From: Micractinium sp. NFX-FRZ
Taxonomy: Eukaryota; Chlorophyta; Trebouxiophyceae; Chlorellales; Chlorellaceae
DNA length: 64,000 nt
Assembly (NCBI GenBank): GCA_029339195.1
Contig: JAPTJF010000041.1
Coordinates: forward strand, 1-64,000
Reading direction: 5' to 3'
The notes below the pieces were generated by a model that saw only the letters and a list, made by a program, of their open reading frames with translations, did not search any database and was not told where the DNA came from. A program made the translations under genes and the position numbers. This document shows positions 9,933 to 22,839 of the stretch, piece after piece. Numbering within the stretch: position 1 is the stretch's first letter; every line of letters begins with the position of its first letter.

Positions 9933-12900
9933 ATGCTCGTCAAGGACATCCTCAGGAGCTGGCCAGCATCGGATGAGCCGCTTGGCGAGGAGTGGCTGCG
10001 GTCGGCGGCTATGATATGCGTGCAGCAGGTTGGGCTTTCTGGCTGGCCGCCCGGCTTGGCTTGACGCCAGGCACAAAAAGGCTGGCTGGACAGCCGGCAG
10101 ACACAAAGGGAGGAGGCTGGCAGGCTGGCTGGCAGCCAAAACGAACCTGCCTCCAAAGCGCTCCCACTTCCCGTGCCCTAACTGCCCCACCTGGCTGCAG
10201 ACCGCGGCCATGCCACCTGACTGCAGCATTGCGGCTGTAGTGAGCTACCTCACACCGGTGTTGGAGGTGGCCTGCCGTATGGTAGATGCGTTCGTCACGC
10301 TCCAGTGGGTACTAGCACAGAGCCATGAGGCATGCAGCGCTGGCGGCTGAGTGCTGGAAGCTGTGTCCTGGCGGGTGTCTTGCCGGCTGGTGGCTGGCGG
10401 GTGTCTTGTCGGCTGGCAGCTGGCGGCGGTGTGCTGGCGGGGTGCTGGCGGCGGTGTGCTATTCCTGGTGGTGATGCGAGTCCCCCAGCCCACCAACTGC
10501 CCGCTGCTGCCCACCCATCTGTACCCCTGCCACCTTGCAGGCCCCAGCAGCAGCGCCCCGCTGTCATGGCCTACTTGCTGCCAGTGGTGCAGCCCGTGCT
10601 GCAGCTCACCGCCCGCTGCTTAGCCAGCGAAACCAGCGGCAGTGAGAACATGGATGAGGGCTGGAAGTTGGCGCAGCGGGTGCAGGCCCTCATCCACACA
10701 GCCTGGTGCACGCTGGGCAACGTGGAGGTGGAGGTGGCAGCGGAGCAGCTGGCGCGGGCGCAGCAACAGGAGCTGGGCGCGGCCGCGGCGGAGGCGCGGC
10801 AGCCCGCTCGCCCAGAGCTGCCGCGCGGCAGTAATCTTGGGCAGTGTGACGGTTACCTGGGCTTGCAGCAGGGCACTCTGGCCAGCCTGGGATTTGCGCT
10901 CGTGAATGCGCCGCTGGCGGCGTACTTTGACGAGCGGCTGATGTCGCTGGCCTTCTTTGCAGCGGAGGCGCTCAAGCTGCTGGGGCAGTGGGGCAAGCGC
11001 CCCATGTTTGCCCTCTACTCAAACTCCCCTGCCTACACAGACCCCGTGTTTGGCGAGTTTCTGAAGCGCATGTTCATGGCGATGCGCCTGCTGGTGTGGC
11101 CTGCGCTGGGAGGCGACCAGGCGCCTAACATGGTGGGTGGGCGGCCTTGGCCCTAGGCGTGCATGCGTGGGCCTGGTTGTGCATGGGCCTGCTACCTAGC
11201 CACCTGCTTGCACAGCATGAATTTCTGCCCCCCTCCCCACTCACTCTTTGTTGTTATGCTTGTGCCCCTCTACCTTCCCTCTTCCCCATGCCAGGTGGAG
11301 CTCTTCATCAACCTGCACCACCACACAGCGCAGTCACCCCACCACGACACCCACAAGGGTCAGCGTCTGGTGGACACGCTGTTGGCGCTGTTCTCAGAGC
11401 CAGGCGCATACCGTGGGCTGTCGCTGCACCTGGCAGCCTCCAGCACTGTGCCTGCTGCAGCCGCCATGCTGGAGACGGGTTCTCAGGGCAAGGCGGTGCT
11501 GGGCGACACGGCCGGCCTAAGTGAGGGCGCGCATGTGGATGGTCGCGCCCTCAAGCACGCAGCTGGCAGCGGCCTCAGCACCATCAGGTGGGTGAGGCAG
11601 GAACCGGTGTTGGCGCAGGCTGCTTGGTGCCTGCTGCACCGGGCATCACCCGGCTGCCTGCGGCTGTCTGCTGCGCAGCCTGCAAGCAGCAAACCCTGGT
11701 CCTGTTGCGTTCTCACAAGCTTTGTGCACAAGCTTCCGATGCCCTCCCCTCCCCTCCCCTGCCCACTCCGTAGCGTTGTATCCAACAGGGCCAGTGCATG
11801 TGCAGGCAGCAATCGCCACCGCCTGCGGACCCAGTGCATCGAGCTGGCTGGCCTCTGCAGCTTCCTGCAGCGGCCCATAGAGGAGGTGCGGCTCTGGATG
11901 CTAGAGGCGCTGCCCCCCACCATCTATGGCGTCCAGCTGGACGATTCGGGCGCCCCCGTCTCCATCCGCAACATCCAGCTGGTGCGTGCGCAAGCAGGCC
12001 ATGGGCTGCGGCAGATGGGCCTAGAAGCGCCACAGGCGGGGGCAGGGTCTCCTGTTGCGATGCAGCCGCCGCCGCCGATGCCTCAGCAGCAGCAGCAGCA
12101 GCTTGATGGAGCTGCACAGGAGGGCGCGACGTGCGGGGATCATCCGGCAGCTGGGGCATCCCAGCAGCAGCTGCTGTCGCGGCCGCCGCTGTCGGCGGCG
12201 GAAGCCGGCGCTGACCAGTCTGCTGGTGAAAAATCGGCTGTGAGACCCGGTGGCGGCGTCCAGCAGGTGGGCAGTGTGCTGGTTCATGAGGGGGCGCAGG
12301 GGTGCGCTGCCTTGCCCTGCCCCGCCTCCCACCCTAGCACCAGCCCATCGCGTCTGCACCCACCCTGCTCATTGGCATGGCCCAGGTTCTCTGTGCAAAT
12401 GCTATGTGCCACAGCTCTGTGCCACTGCTCTGTGCCACTGCTCTGTGGTCTGTGCCACTGCTCCCCTCTTCGACTTGCTGGGCACTCATTTTTCTCATTC
12501 CTTCCGGCTGCCCCCAGGAGCCTGCTAGTGACGAGGCGGCACTGCCTGCCGCCGCTGGCCCGGGTGTCGACATTGACCGGAACGATGAGGACACTCCCGG
12601 CAGCCTGGAGGTGGGATGTGTACAGGCCTCCGCTCTGCTGCTGCCAGGCGTGCAACATAGGGGCTTGCTAGCTGCCTGCACTTTTATGCATTCGCTTCAC
12701 TCAAAGCCTACGCTTTTTGAAGCCACCAGGTCCCACCCACTATCCTGCAGGTCCCAATCTTTGATGACCCCTTCAGCCTACCCGGCATCACCAGGGAGAA
12801 GTTTGTGGGATCCATGTGCTCGTTCCGGCCCTGCAGAGATGGCGCACCTCCCCGGCTGCGCCAGTTCCACAACTCTGCTGCCTCGGGTGGGGACCAGTGG

Positions 12901-15476
12901 CTAGGGCCGAGGGAGGGACGAGAGGGCGCCAGGCAGGTGGCGCACACATGCATGCATGCAGCTGGCCCCTGGTCTATGGCCTGCTTGCCTTGCTAGTACC
13001 TTGCAGGCTTTCTGTGCACGATCTTGCCCATTATTGCTGCCTTTCTGTCCGGCTGGACCCTTGCCTGCTCTCCGGCCTATGTGGCCATCTGCCTTGCTTT
13101 GTGTGCCTTGCACCTGTGCAAGTTCCTGCCCATCAGTGCTGCCTTCCTTATTGGTCCTGCTTGCTCGCTGGCCTGCAGGGTCAGTCGGCGTCAACATGCT
13201 GCAGGACAAGCCGGAGTCGGAAGTGCTGTTGCAATCTGCCCACATGTATGCCCTGGCAGGCTTCACCTACCCGGTGGCCTCTGCCAAGGCACTCAAAGGC
13301 GCCGAGACCAGGCGCCAGCAAGCAGGTGCCGGTTGCTGTTGTGTGCTGGTTGCATTCCGCTTTGTGTGCTGTTGTGTGCTACTGTGTGGAAGGCAGTCAG
13401 CCCTTCCTTCATTTGATCATATATGCCAGGCATCCACGCAGTGCGCTGTGTTCCGACAAGCGTTGGCCATGTCGGGCCTGACTAGCTGCCCCACCTCCTA
13501 TCTGCCGCAGGTTTTGATGAATGGTTTGAGGCACATCACAAGAAGCAGAAGGACAACTCCACAGCCCCCATCCAGGCTGATGCGCGCCGTCGCCTACAGG
13601 CCGAAGGTCCCTCCTGCGCAGCCGCTAGCCATGCCCTCACGAATTCGAAATCCGGGCAGCGGTGCTCTCTGCCAAACCAGCATGCCTCTCCTCCTCATGC
13701 CCCACCCTCCAACAAGGGCACCTCTCAACCGACTGTTTGCCAACCGCAGACCCTGCTGCGCTGGAGCGCCGCGATGCCGCCTGCCAAAAGGGAAGCAGGA
13801 AATGGGGACGCCTTACTGACCAGGAAGAGGTGGGTGCTGCGGCACAAAGGGTTGACAGCAACAGCAACCTCTGGCCACTCTTGATGGGAGGTGATGGCCA
13901 ATGAAGGGTGTTGTACCACCCGCCCTCATGGGGCAATTTAGGGTTGCCTCAAACCATTCATCACGGCCATTCGACTCGTATTTCTGTCCACAACGCCCCA
14001 TATGAAAGTGATTTAGCCAACCTGCTTCGCCCACACCTCTTGCGCCCACACTTGCTACAGGATGAGTTCATGGCTAGCCATGTACAGCTCAACCCCGACA
14101 TCACGCTGCGCCGCATGGCTGAGCTGCTCTTTGAGAACTTCCCCCGAGGCTCGGTGGTGTGCTTGGATGGCCCTAGGTATGACAGGTGGCGGCGACGGCT
14201 GCGGCGGCAGCTCGCGAAGCGCAAGCAGCTCAACGGCAGCAGTGGCCAAGGTGCAAGCCAGCCACAGCCGGCGGGGCAGCAACCAGCTGGGGTGCAACAG
14301 CTGTCCAAGTTCAAGCGCCAGCGGATACGCGTAGAGCTGAGCGCTGCCGCAACAGAGGGGCGGATTGGGCCGGCGGGCGAGGGCGCAGAGGTTGTGGTGG
14401 CGGCAGCGGCAGCGGATGGCCGTTGGGGGGATGGACCGTCTGGGGTTGCGGCCTGGCAGGCACAGGAGCTGTACAACAGGGAGCAAGGTGCACTTGCCTT
14501 GAGCGGGGGGTTGGGTGGCTTTGGCATGCGGTGACTTGCATTGCCCTTCATTGGCCTTGCTGATATCCAATGTAGTTGCCCTTGCGCCCCGCCCCATTCC
14601 ACCCGCAGAGCTCCGCCCCTTGCGCTCCGCCCACCCCGCCTGTCCCACTCCCGTGTCTCATGCAGGTCCCGATTGGCCAGCAACCTTTCAGCGCCTGAAG
14701 GAGGAGTTTGAGCGGCGCTCAAGCGACCGCAAGGGCACGAAGCGGATGCCGCGCAACCCCCTGGTCACGGCAGAGGAGGTGGGTGGTGCTACCCCTCATG
14801 GTCCTGCCCGATAGCAAGAGCTTCCTTTTCCCCTGTCCCACTTGCCTGCTTGCTTGCTTTGCTTGTTTTTGCTTTACATCTTTTTACCCGCAATGAATCT
14901 TGCGATAAAGATGCCTAGGTTTCTGCCTGCAAGGACCTGACTGGTCTCCGTCTATCTCATGCTTGCCTGCCCGCCTGCATACATGAGGACAGTTATTATT
15001 CAGGGGGTGCGCAGCTGACGTTCGCAAATGCACAAGCCACGCATGCTGGTCCCACCTGTCCTCCCTACTCCTAGACCATCCGGCCGCCCCAGTCCGCTTG
15101 TCAGGCCGGTAGTACTCTGCAATTGCTGCAGGAGAAGACGTTGAAGGACTTGTTCCGTGTGAATTCTTGCGCCGGCCCACTGGCCATGGCACAGCGGCTG
15201 TACGAGGCAGAGCACGAGGCCATTGCGCTGTTCGCAAGCCCCGTGCAGCTAGCCAACCAGAAACAGCGCATCCACCGCCTCCTGAATCCGGAGCGCACTC
15301 CTCCCAGCCGCACGTCTAAGGGCCAACAGGCATACCGGTTGAGGGGAACAGCAGCGGCGCCAGCCACCTGCAGCACTGCCGGCGGCTCTGCCCAGCCACT
15401 GCCGCGGCCGCCCACGGTGGAGCAGCAGCAGCAGAAGCAACAGCAGCAGGTGCACCCCAACCAGCACAAGCGCTGA
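9933..15476 (+). CDS. Large multi-exon protein of unknown function (~1,060 aa)
   Basis: I do not recognise this protein. Exons supported by splice sites and phase: 9933-10028, 10201-10304, 10541-11132, 11295-11587, 11774-12266, 12518-12610, 12751-12886, 13179-13325, 13511-13829, 14061-14514, 14666-14778 and 15132-15476 (stop TGA). The junction 13829/14061 is out of phase as drawn, so that donor or acceptor is wrong. The N-terminal third (starting MLVKDILRSWPASDEPLGEE) is helical and amphipathic, e.g. VVSYLTPVLEVACRMVDAF then AYLLPVVQPVLQLTARCLAS, with no signal peptide. The middle is Gln/Ala/Pro-rich low complexity. A conserved-looking segment, QLNPDITLRRMAELLFENFP, is followed by a basic helix WRRRLRRQLAKRK that could be a nuclear localisation signal, and the C-terminus is Gln-rich. 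A nuclear or cytosolic scaffold is possible but is only inference. Start chosen because it is the first ATG giving an in-phase helical exon. Confidence 0.62.
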
Positions 15477-15536
15477 CTGACGGTGGTGGCAGCAGCGCCA
15501 GTGCCAACAGTGCTTATTTTCTGCTAATTTGTGCTC

Positions 15537-15541
15537 TGTAA
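15537..15541 (+). terminator. Candidate UGUAA polyadenylation signal
   Basis: TGTAA lies 61 nt beyond the stop of the unknown gene ending at 15476. UGUAA is the usual polyadenylation signal of green algae. Confidence 0.6.
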
Positions 15542-16198
15542 ATCACAAGTTAAGTCATTTTACTTTTACGGTGTCCCCCCCCCCCCTCCTCCCTCACCAG
15601 GCAGCGACATGGGCTTCAGGGACCCGCAACCTGTGTGCAGTCGGTACTGTGTGGAATTGCCACCCATTTCCCTCCCTATTCGTCGAAAATTCTTCTTTCT
15701 AGTTACATCATGATATCGAATCACAGGAAACTGGTCTGAAACTCCCAGCATTCGCCCGCCCAGGCAGCAAGCACCCAGCGCGGCAGGGTGCGGCCTCAGC
15801 CTGCGGCAGCCGGGGCACTGCACGCGAGCCTTTGTGTCGTCGGAGCCTTCTGTGCTCTGTTGAGGGTGTTTCCCTTCCTCTGCATGCACAACCAACACTT
15901 CCGCTGCGCTCTGGAAGCCGCGTTCCGGACCTCCCAAACCCGCCGCCCCTGGAGGTTCCTCCTCCGAAAGCTTCGCTGCCCAGTGCATGTGTTCGGTTTG
16001 CGTTTTGTAGTAAGTGTCGCGAAGGGCGGGGGGCTGCTCGGTCGCAAGCGACCCCATCCCACTCCAGGGGCACCCCCACGCCACGTCACCCGCATCCCAC
16101 ACTCCCAGCCGGCCTGGTTGCTTGCGTTGCAGTGAATTTCCCGCGACACAGATCCCAGATGAAGGGTTTGAAGTCAAGGGGCAGCCAAGCAGGCATTA

Positions 16199-16203
16199 TT
16201 ACA
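16199..16203 (-). terminator. Candidate UGUAA polyadenylation signal (minus strand)
   Basis: TTACA on the plus strand reads TGTAA on the minus strand, 363 nt beyond the stop of the VWA gene at 16566. Confidence 0.45.
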
Positions 16204-16565
16204 ATACAGAAACAGGGCAGGGCATTGCAAGACGCCAGACGCAGCTTGCCGCTGCCGGCGCCGCACGTCACCGGCTGCCGCAGCCGCGGGCGCAGCCACC
16301 CCTGGCGGCGGCTGGGCAGCCGCCTGTCGCCGAGCTGCCAGCTGAAGGAGCATGCTGCGAAGCGAGCGGGGCGGCGATGGCGCACCGCCATCTGCGGCTG
16401 CAACTGCCACCGTGGCCGGCAGCGCAGTACCAACGGGGTCTCACCAGCTGCCGGATGCCTCATGAAGCTGCAGCCGGCCTGCAGCCGCTACCAGCTGTTC
16501 AGCCGGGCTGCGCCCCTTTTGCAGCGGCGTGCCGCAGCGCCGCCCCCCGTGCCGCCACCGCGTCC

Positions 16566-19500
16566 TCAGCCCAACGCAGCAGCAGAGTGTCCTGCGCCTT
16601 GCACCAGTTTATGCAGCAGCGCCACCTCCTGCCGCATCTCTGCGTCCCCCAGGGCCGCCGCCTCCCCCTCCACATACGGCAGCAGCTGGGACAGCGCCGC
16701 CCGGGCCTGCTCCCCCACCGTCAGCGGGCGGGACACGCGCTCCCACCCGCCAAACAGCGAGCGTGCCTGCGGGGCACCAAACAGCGTGCCTGGTGCCTGC
16801 AGTGCTGGCGCGGGGCAGCCCACGCCTGAGCCCTCGTGCGCGCTGGGTGGCAGCAGCGGGCAGCCGGGGCGCAGGAGGCGCCGGGGGGGCGTGGTGCCGG
16901 CAGTTGCGACAGCGGGCGCCTGCCGGGAGGTTGTCGGTGGGAGGGTGCAGGGGGCCGGGGGCCTGAAGGCGCCGCCTGTGGTCAGGGTCTCCACCTCGCT
17001 CGGCTGCCAGGCGCTGCTGTCATCGCGTGCCGGCGGGGGAGAGGCCCACTCATCCAGCAGCCTGCAAGGCATAGGGGGGATGGCGGGAAGTAGGATGGCT
17101 TGCTGGGCACGAGGCGGGCGGCTGGGCAAGGCAGAGCGAGGCAGGCGGCCGAAGAAGAGGCAGGGACGCAGGCGAGCAAGCAGGCGGTGACCGGCGCTCA
17201 GCAGCGCTCGTACACCGAACTCCATCCCCACACCAGTACTGCAGGTCATCCAAACCAAGCGGGCCAGCAGGCAAGCAGCTAAGCAAGCAGAGCTTTCAAC
17301 TACAGTGGTGCCAGGAGATGCAATCAGTGTCGTCTCACCAGCACTGCAGGGCGTCCACCAGGCGAGCCAGCAGCACCGCCTTGCGCACTCCGCTGGAGTG
17401 GAAGAAAGTGCGGCCGGCGGCGGCGGCCTCGGCGGCCGCGGCAGGCACCTCCACGACGCGCAGCGTGTTGTAGTGTTGCCCCGACCTGCGGGGGGCGCAC
17501 CCAGGGGATGCTAAGGTGACAGGAGCGTTGTGGGGTGCTCTGAGGCAGGGTGAACAGGGTACAGGGGGCTGGGACAAACCCCGCTGGCGGCGCCCAGCTG
17601 GCAATTCTCGGCTTGCTTCGTGCCCTGCAGCTCCCCCGACAGCCTGCCCGACTGCCCGGGCCTGCAAGCCGCCAGGCTTACATAACCACAGCAGCCACAC
17701 ATCCGGCAGGAGTGCAGGGCGCACCTGTCGCAGTACCGCGCTGCCAGCCTGAGGGGCGGCGCGGTGGCAGCGGTGGTGCCAGGTGGCGGGCGCATGCGGA
17801 GCAGCACCACCCCGCCCTTGATGCCCTCCTCGGTTTTGGGGGAGGGGAACAGGGTGTTGATCTGCAGGGAAGGGATCAAGGAGGGAGAAAGGAATTTAAG
17901 GAGATGGGCAGGAGCTGATGTGCACCCGCAGGCGGCATTGATTCTGGGCCCAGAGCAGGCGGGGCTGGCTGCGGCAGGGTCGGCAGATACGGCAGGCGAG
18001 TGGGCACCCGTGTGCCCCACCTGGTCCTGCCCGCCCACAGCCGGCCCACACACACCTCCACTGCCCTCCCACCCCCAGGCAGCCGCTTTCCCGCCCAACG
18101 CGCTCACCCGCATGATGGTGCCGCTGCCCGACAGCCGCCGCTCCTCGCTGTCTGGAGAGCCGTACACGTGCACCACGGTCCAGCCGCCAACTGGCACAGA
18201 GGCGCCTGCCTGCGGCTGCGCGACGGCACCTGCAGCATCGCCCCCCGCGGCCGGTGCCTGCGCTGCACCCTGGCCACCTGCGCCCTCACTCCCTGGTGTG
18301 GCGGTACTGCCGCCCTCGCCGCCATGCTCTGCCTGCACCTCCTCCCACTCCGAATCCTGCTCCGCCTGCTGGCCCTGCTGGCCCTGCTGCGCCTGCTGAG
18401 CTGGCGGGGGTGCCAGGCTGGCGGGGTCCACCCTCAGCTCCAGGTCGAAGACCAGGGGGGCCACCGAGAAATCAAACTCCTCCTCCAGCCGCTGCTTGAA
18501 CTCGCCTGCGGGCAGGGGGGGCATGCAGGACAGCAGGCGAGCGGGCAAGTCGAGGCAGGGCAGGGGCCTGCAGAGTGCTCTGAACTCGTGGCCCCAGCTT
18601 GAGCGCACCTGCAGCAGCACAGCAGAGTGTGTTGTGGGACGCAGGGCGGGGGTCTCCTGCACCCGCTGCCTACACTTGGCTGCCCAGTGCGAGCGACGGC
18701 ACAGCCCGGGGACGCGGGGTGCTAGTCGCAGCCAGCAATGATCACAAAGCAGCGCCCGAGGGACTAGCTTCCTCGTTCTTACGACTGTTGCCCCGCAGCA
18801 TGCCTCTCTCCTCTTGCCGCATTGCAGCGTGCCCCTGTGCCTGCCCTTGGCTGTGGGAACTGGGCGTGTCATTGCAAGGTGCCCTCACCTGGCGTGTGCA
18901 CCGAAAAGTAGTTGGCTCCCTTGACTTTGGTGATGGCGTCCACCAGCTGGGTGTTGAAGTCGAGGCCCACGCCTGCCCAGGGGAGAAACCGCAGGCGGGG
19001 CAGCGAATCAGCAGGGCAGATGTGGCCTCCACCGGTGCTGTAACCAGGGCAGGAAAGCAGGAAGAGGCCGGGAGCAGCGACAACCACGACACATGGCAGG
19101 CAGGCGGGCAGGCATGCAGGCGGGCAGGCGGGCAGCAACCAGGAGCAGCAGGGCGCCTCACCCACGATGGTGGTGTAGAAGCGGTCGGCTGCATTGGCCT
19201 TGAGGCGCGCCACCAGGCCGGCCTCTGAGATGTCCCCCGTGTTCGTCTCTGCGTCTGCAAAACATTGAAAGGTTGATCATGGCAGACGTGGAAGTTGCCA
19301 AGCCTTGAGTGAAGGGTGTGGTAAGGCACCAGCAGGCAGAGAGTGCGGTGCGGGATGGGGGGGCGGAGGGGAGGCACAGGGCCCGGGCAGCTGCCGCGAC
19401 GGTCACGCCACCGCTCAAACTGCCGCCTTGGCCAGCTGCTGCGCTAGCGCTCGCTCCCCTGCTGCCCTCAGGCACCGCTGATGCGATGCCGACGTGGCAG

Positions 19501-22500
19501 CTGCTGCTGACATCAGCATAGCACCCCGCAGGCATGCCGGCTGGGCACCGCTGATGGAATGCTGACTGGCGGCTGATGCTGACGTGGCGCTCACCTGTCA
19601 GCACAATCACCCGGTTCTCGGTGGTGGCGGGGTCCCCATCAACGCAGTCGGCATAGCCGCGCAGCAGGCGGGTCGCCTCATCCAGCCCCGCCTGCATATG
19701 GGGATGTCGGACATGAGGACTTTGATTGAATTCAGTGTTTCGGATCAGGCCAAGTTCCGTAGCTGCGTGGCCGTCCCCTTTCAGCTCCGCCTTGCCGAGA
19801 AGAAGAGGGCAGGCTACCGACAGTGCTTACATGAAGCCACCCTCTCCCGATTCCCGGCAGTGAGCCGGCGGCGCCACGACCCACCCCACCACTCTGCTTC
19901 CCTCCTTGCATGCACCTCCTCATTCTCTAGCTGGCTGTTGCCCCCAAGCTTGCAGGCCATTGACGCCAGCCAGCCATGCTGCCTCACCAACCTGCCCCGT
20001 TCCACCTTTCCTGGCCCTACTAGGATGGTGAGCACCAGCATGGCCAGCATACCTGGAGGTCGGCGCCTCCGGAGGCACTCAGCTTGCCAGTGCCAGCCAC
20101 AACTGCCTTCCCACCGCATCCCGACCCACCCCAACACACAGTTGCACAAGTAGTCACAGCACCTGGAAGTTGGTGCCTCCTGACGCCCTCAGCCCGTCGA
20201 TGCCAGCCAGTATGCCGGCAGCGTCGGCGGCGCCCCACCGCCCCATGCGCTTGGGCGAGGCGGCGGCGGTGTTGAACAGGCAAATGGCCACTGCAAGGTC
20301 GGGGCCAGCGTGGCATGAAGGTAACTCACGACATGCATGACATATGTATGCCGCCCGAGTTCATATATTTGTTACTTACATGCCTGCGTGACTTCAGTGC
20401 TGGCGGCAACGGATTAAGAGGCAGCGTGCCACTGCCCCCCAGGCAGCCAGCCACAAACCTTGCCTTAAGACCAGCACCAGTAAGGTGCTTTTGAATGATG
20501 AAGCATTAACATTAATTCTCACCTGAATCCTCGGGCCCCAGCTTGCCCAGCATGCCCTTCATCACCTCCTTGGCCACATCCAGCTTGCTGCGCTTCTCAT
20601 CTGCACACAAGTGGCGAGGGAGCAGGAGGCTCTCTCGGGGGCGGGTTTCAGACACGGGAGGGTGTGGCCAGTAAGAGGGCGGGCTGTGCTACAGGCAGGT
20701 GGCTACCCCGCTGTGCCCCGTGCAAGGGCGGGCTTCAGGGGAACGGACGCATGCCTGATTCTGCCATGCCACATGCTGCCCCACTCTGCCCCTCCTACCC
20801 TCGGCGCTCATGTCCCGCCTCTGCCGCGCCCCGCTGGCGGCATCATAGTGGTAGGAGTCAAACGTGGCCTGCATGCTGCCGCTGATGTCCAGCAGGATGA
20901 CCAGGTTGAGCCTGGGGCGGCGGAAGTCTGTCAGCCCAGAGTCGAGGCCCACGGCAAGGAACACGTCAGCGGCGGCGGCGGGTGCCACGTCAGCAGCGAC
21001 GGGTACCACGTCAGCAGGGGGCGCCACGTCAGCATGCGCCACGTCAGCAGCGGCTGCCGCCAGCAGGGGGTCGGGTGCCAGGGCGAGGGAGTAGGTGGGG
21101 CAGAAGAGCTCGGTGCAGGGCGGCGGCGGGCTGCAGGGCAAGCAGCGGGAAGAGGGGAGATGGGGCGCAGGCAGGTGGGCATGACCTGATCAGGAGGGGG
21201 GACAAAGCGCACGAGGATGGAGAGTGCCTCTGCCCCCGCACCTCACCCCTCCCGTTGCCTGCCTGGAAGCAGCGTTGCAGGGGGCACCCCTGCGCACCCC
21301 TGCCTGCCACCCCCGGGCACCCCCAACGAAGCGTGTCCCCTTGTATCCCCAAGTCCCAGACCCCGCCGTCATGCGCTGCAGCCCCACCTGCCCCCCTGCC
21401 GCCTCAAAGCAGCGACTCCCTCACTCCACCCGTGCCCTGCACCGGAGTGTCAGGCACGCACACAATTCCTCGCCCTTGGCCCGCCCCCTCCCGCACGGCA
21501 TGCTGTCGACGCCCCAGTGTAATACAAATGCATGCACATTTTTTACCTGTCCCCTGTTGCGTCAAAAAAATAGTCCTTGACCACCCCTTCGAACGTCACG
21601 TCCTGCGCCGCCGGCAGCACCCCCGCCGCCACGTTCTCCCTGAAGTTGGCTGCGTCCTGGGCCCCTCCTGCGTGTGTGGGGCGGGAGTTGGGAGCAGGCA
21701 AGTGAGGGTGGGGAGGTGTCAGCAACAGGAGGCGACCTTGCCGTCACTTGCTCCCTAACGCTTGCAGCCGCGTGCCGCCTGTGGGGTGAGCTGCAGGGGA
21801 GGCGCCTGTGGGGGTGAGCTGCAGGGGAGGGCAAGGCTGCAAGAGAGACGACCATGATGATCCGGGAAGGCAGCGAGCACGCCCACCAGCCGAGAGGGAG
21901 GGACACGAGCTGTTTGGCCTCCCAGGCCTCCCAGGGTCGGTCCAGGCGCCCCCTCACCTGTTTTGAAGCCAATGGCGCCGCCGCCCGAAGGCGCACAGGC
22001 TGGTGCGCTCGCAGCTCCGAAAGCCATCATGGGTGCTGCGGCCGGTGCTGCCATGCAGGCGGCCATTCTGGGCGCGAATGTCGCCTTCTCCGCCATTGCC
22101 ACGCGCGGCCGGGCAGCGCCGCCGGCTGCCGCTGCCCGGGGCGGCCCGCTGGGCGGCGGTGCGCCGCAGGCGGACACCATCATCTGTGGCGGGGCTCCAA
22201 AGCCGGCGGCCGAGTGGTGGCCCTGGAAACCGGCTGGGGGGCCTGCGGGGGGGTGCAGCGGGGCAAGAGTCCCTGGAATCAGCAACAGAGCTAAGCATGA
22301 ATGTACAATTCACGCAGAGCACTAGTTGGCAGAGCACCAACCAGCCAAAAAATTAAAAGGAGCGGGACGCTGCTGCTAAAGGTACCGCCGCGGCCCGCTC
22401 ACCCCACTGAGGCATGATGACGGGACCGTAGACCAGAGTGTTCAGTGCTTCTGGGTCCCACGTGTTGGGATCCTGCAGGGTTGTGTTGGGGAGTGTGGGA

Positions 22501-22839
22501 GTTGGCAGGGGGGCAGAGAGAGAGCGCATGGGTGCCAAATCCGCCGCCGCTCAGCTGCCGCTGACGACGCAGTGTTGCAATTTGTGCGCGAGGGTTGCTC
22601 TGCGGCGACTCCGGCTCCCAAGATCGTGTACCAGACACATGCCGAGGCGGTAGAAGAGCCCACAGGCGTGCAAGCGGCACAAGGCGACGACGCGTCAGGG
22701 CGCGCGGCCCATGAGGAAGGCTCACCTGGCCCTCCTCCTGCTTCTCCTCGTCCTGCTTCTCCTCCTCCAGCTCCATATGGTTCGTGTTCTGAGCAGGCGG
22801 GGACAATGTCCCCCGCAGCTTGCCCGCAAGCGAGAACAT
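16566..22839 (-). CDS. VWA-domain protein (bacterial/protist-type, MIDAS intact), 859 aa
   Basis: Fourteen phase-consistent exons: 22839-22726, 22472-22403, 22242-21958, 21667-21547, 21130-20799, 20600-20523, 20290-20163, 19691-19595, 19254-19162, 18972-18889, 18505-18108, 17861-17725, 17485-17339, 17061-16566. After a Met/Ala-rich N-terminus comes FRENVAAGVLP...VKDYFFDATG, then TELFCPTYSLAL, then the VWA core (about residues 270-470) with the metal-ion-dependent adhesion motif DISGSM and blocks CLFNTAAAS, GGTNFQAGLDEATRLL, NRVIVLTDAETNTGDISEAG, FYTTIVGVGLDFNTQLVDAI and GANYFSVHTPGEFKQRLEEE. This order matches secreted or cytosolic VWA proteins of bacteria and protists often labelled Ca-activated chloride channel-like. 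A VAPLVFDLELRVDP beta-domain and Pro/Ala-rich tail follow. An Ala/Asp/Val-rich insert encoded by CCACGTCAGCA repeats precedes the MIDAS strand. No signal peptide or membrane span. Substrate unknown. Confidence 0.88.

Larger units (their letters stand above)
15477..16565. other. Convergent 3' region between two genes
   Basis: Contains the 3' UTRs of the rightward unknown gene and the leftward VWA gene. Nothing else supported. An open plus-strand frame of some 450 codons overlaps the VWA terminal exon and is a shadow. Confidence 0.6.

Noticed and set aside
9228..10229. 333-codon minus-strand open frame
   Set aside because: No domain; overlaps the well-phased first exons of the plus-strand unknown gene and has an irregular composition.
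15832..17190. 452-codon plus-strand open frame
   Set aside because: Antisense to the terminal VWA exon and its 3' UTR; no domain, composition explained by GC-rich antisense codons.
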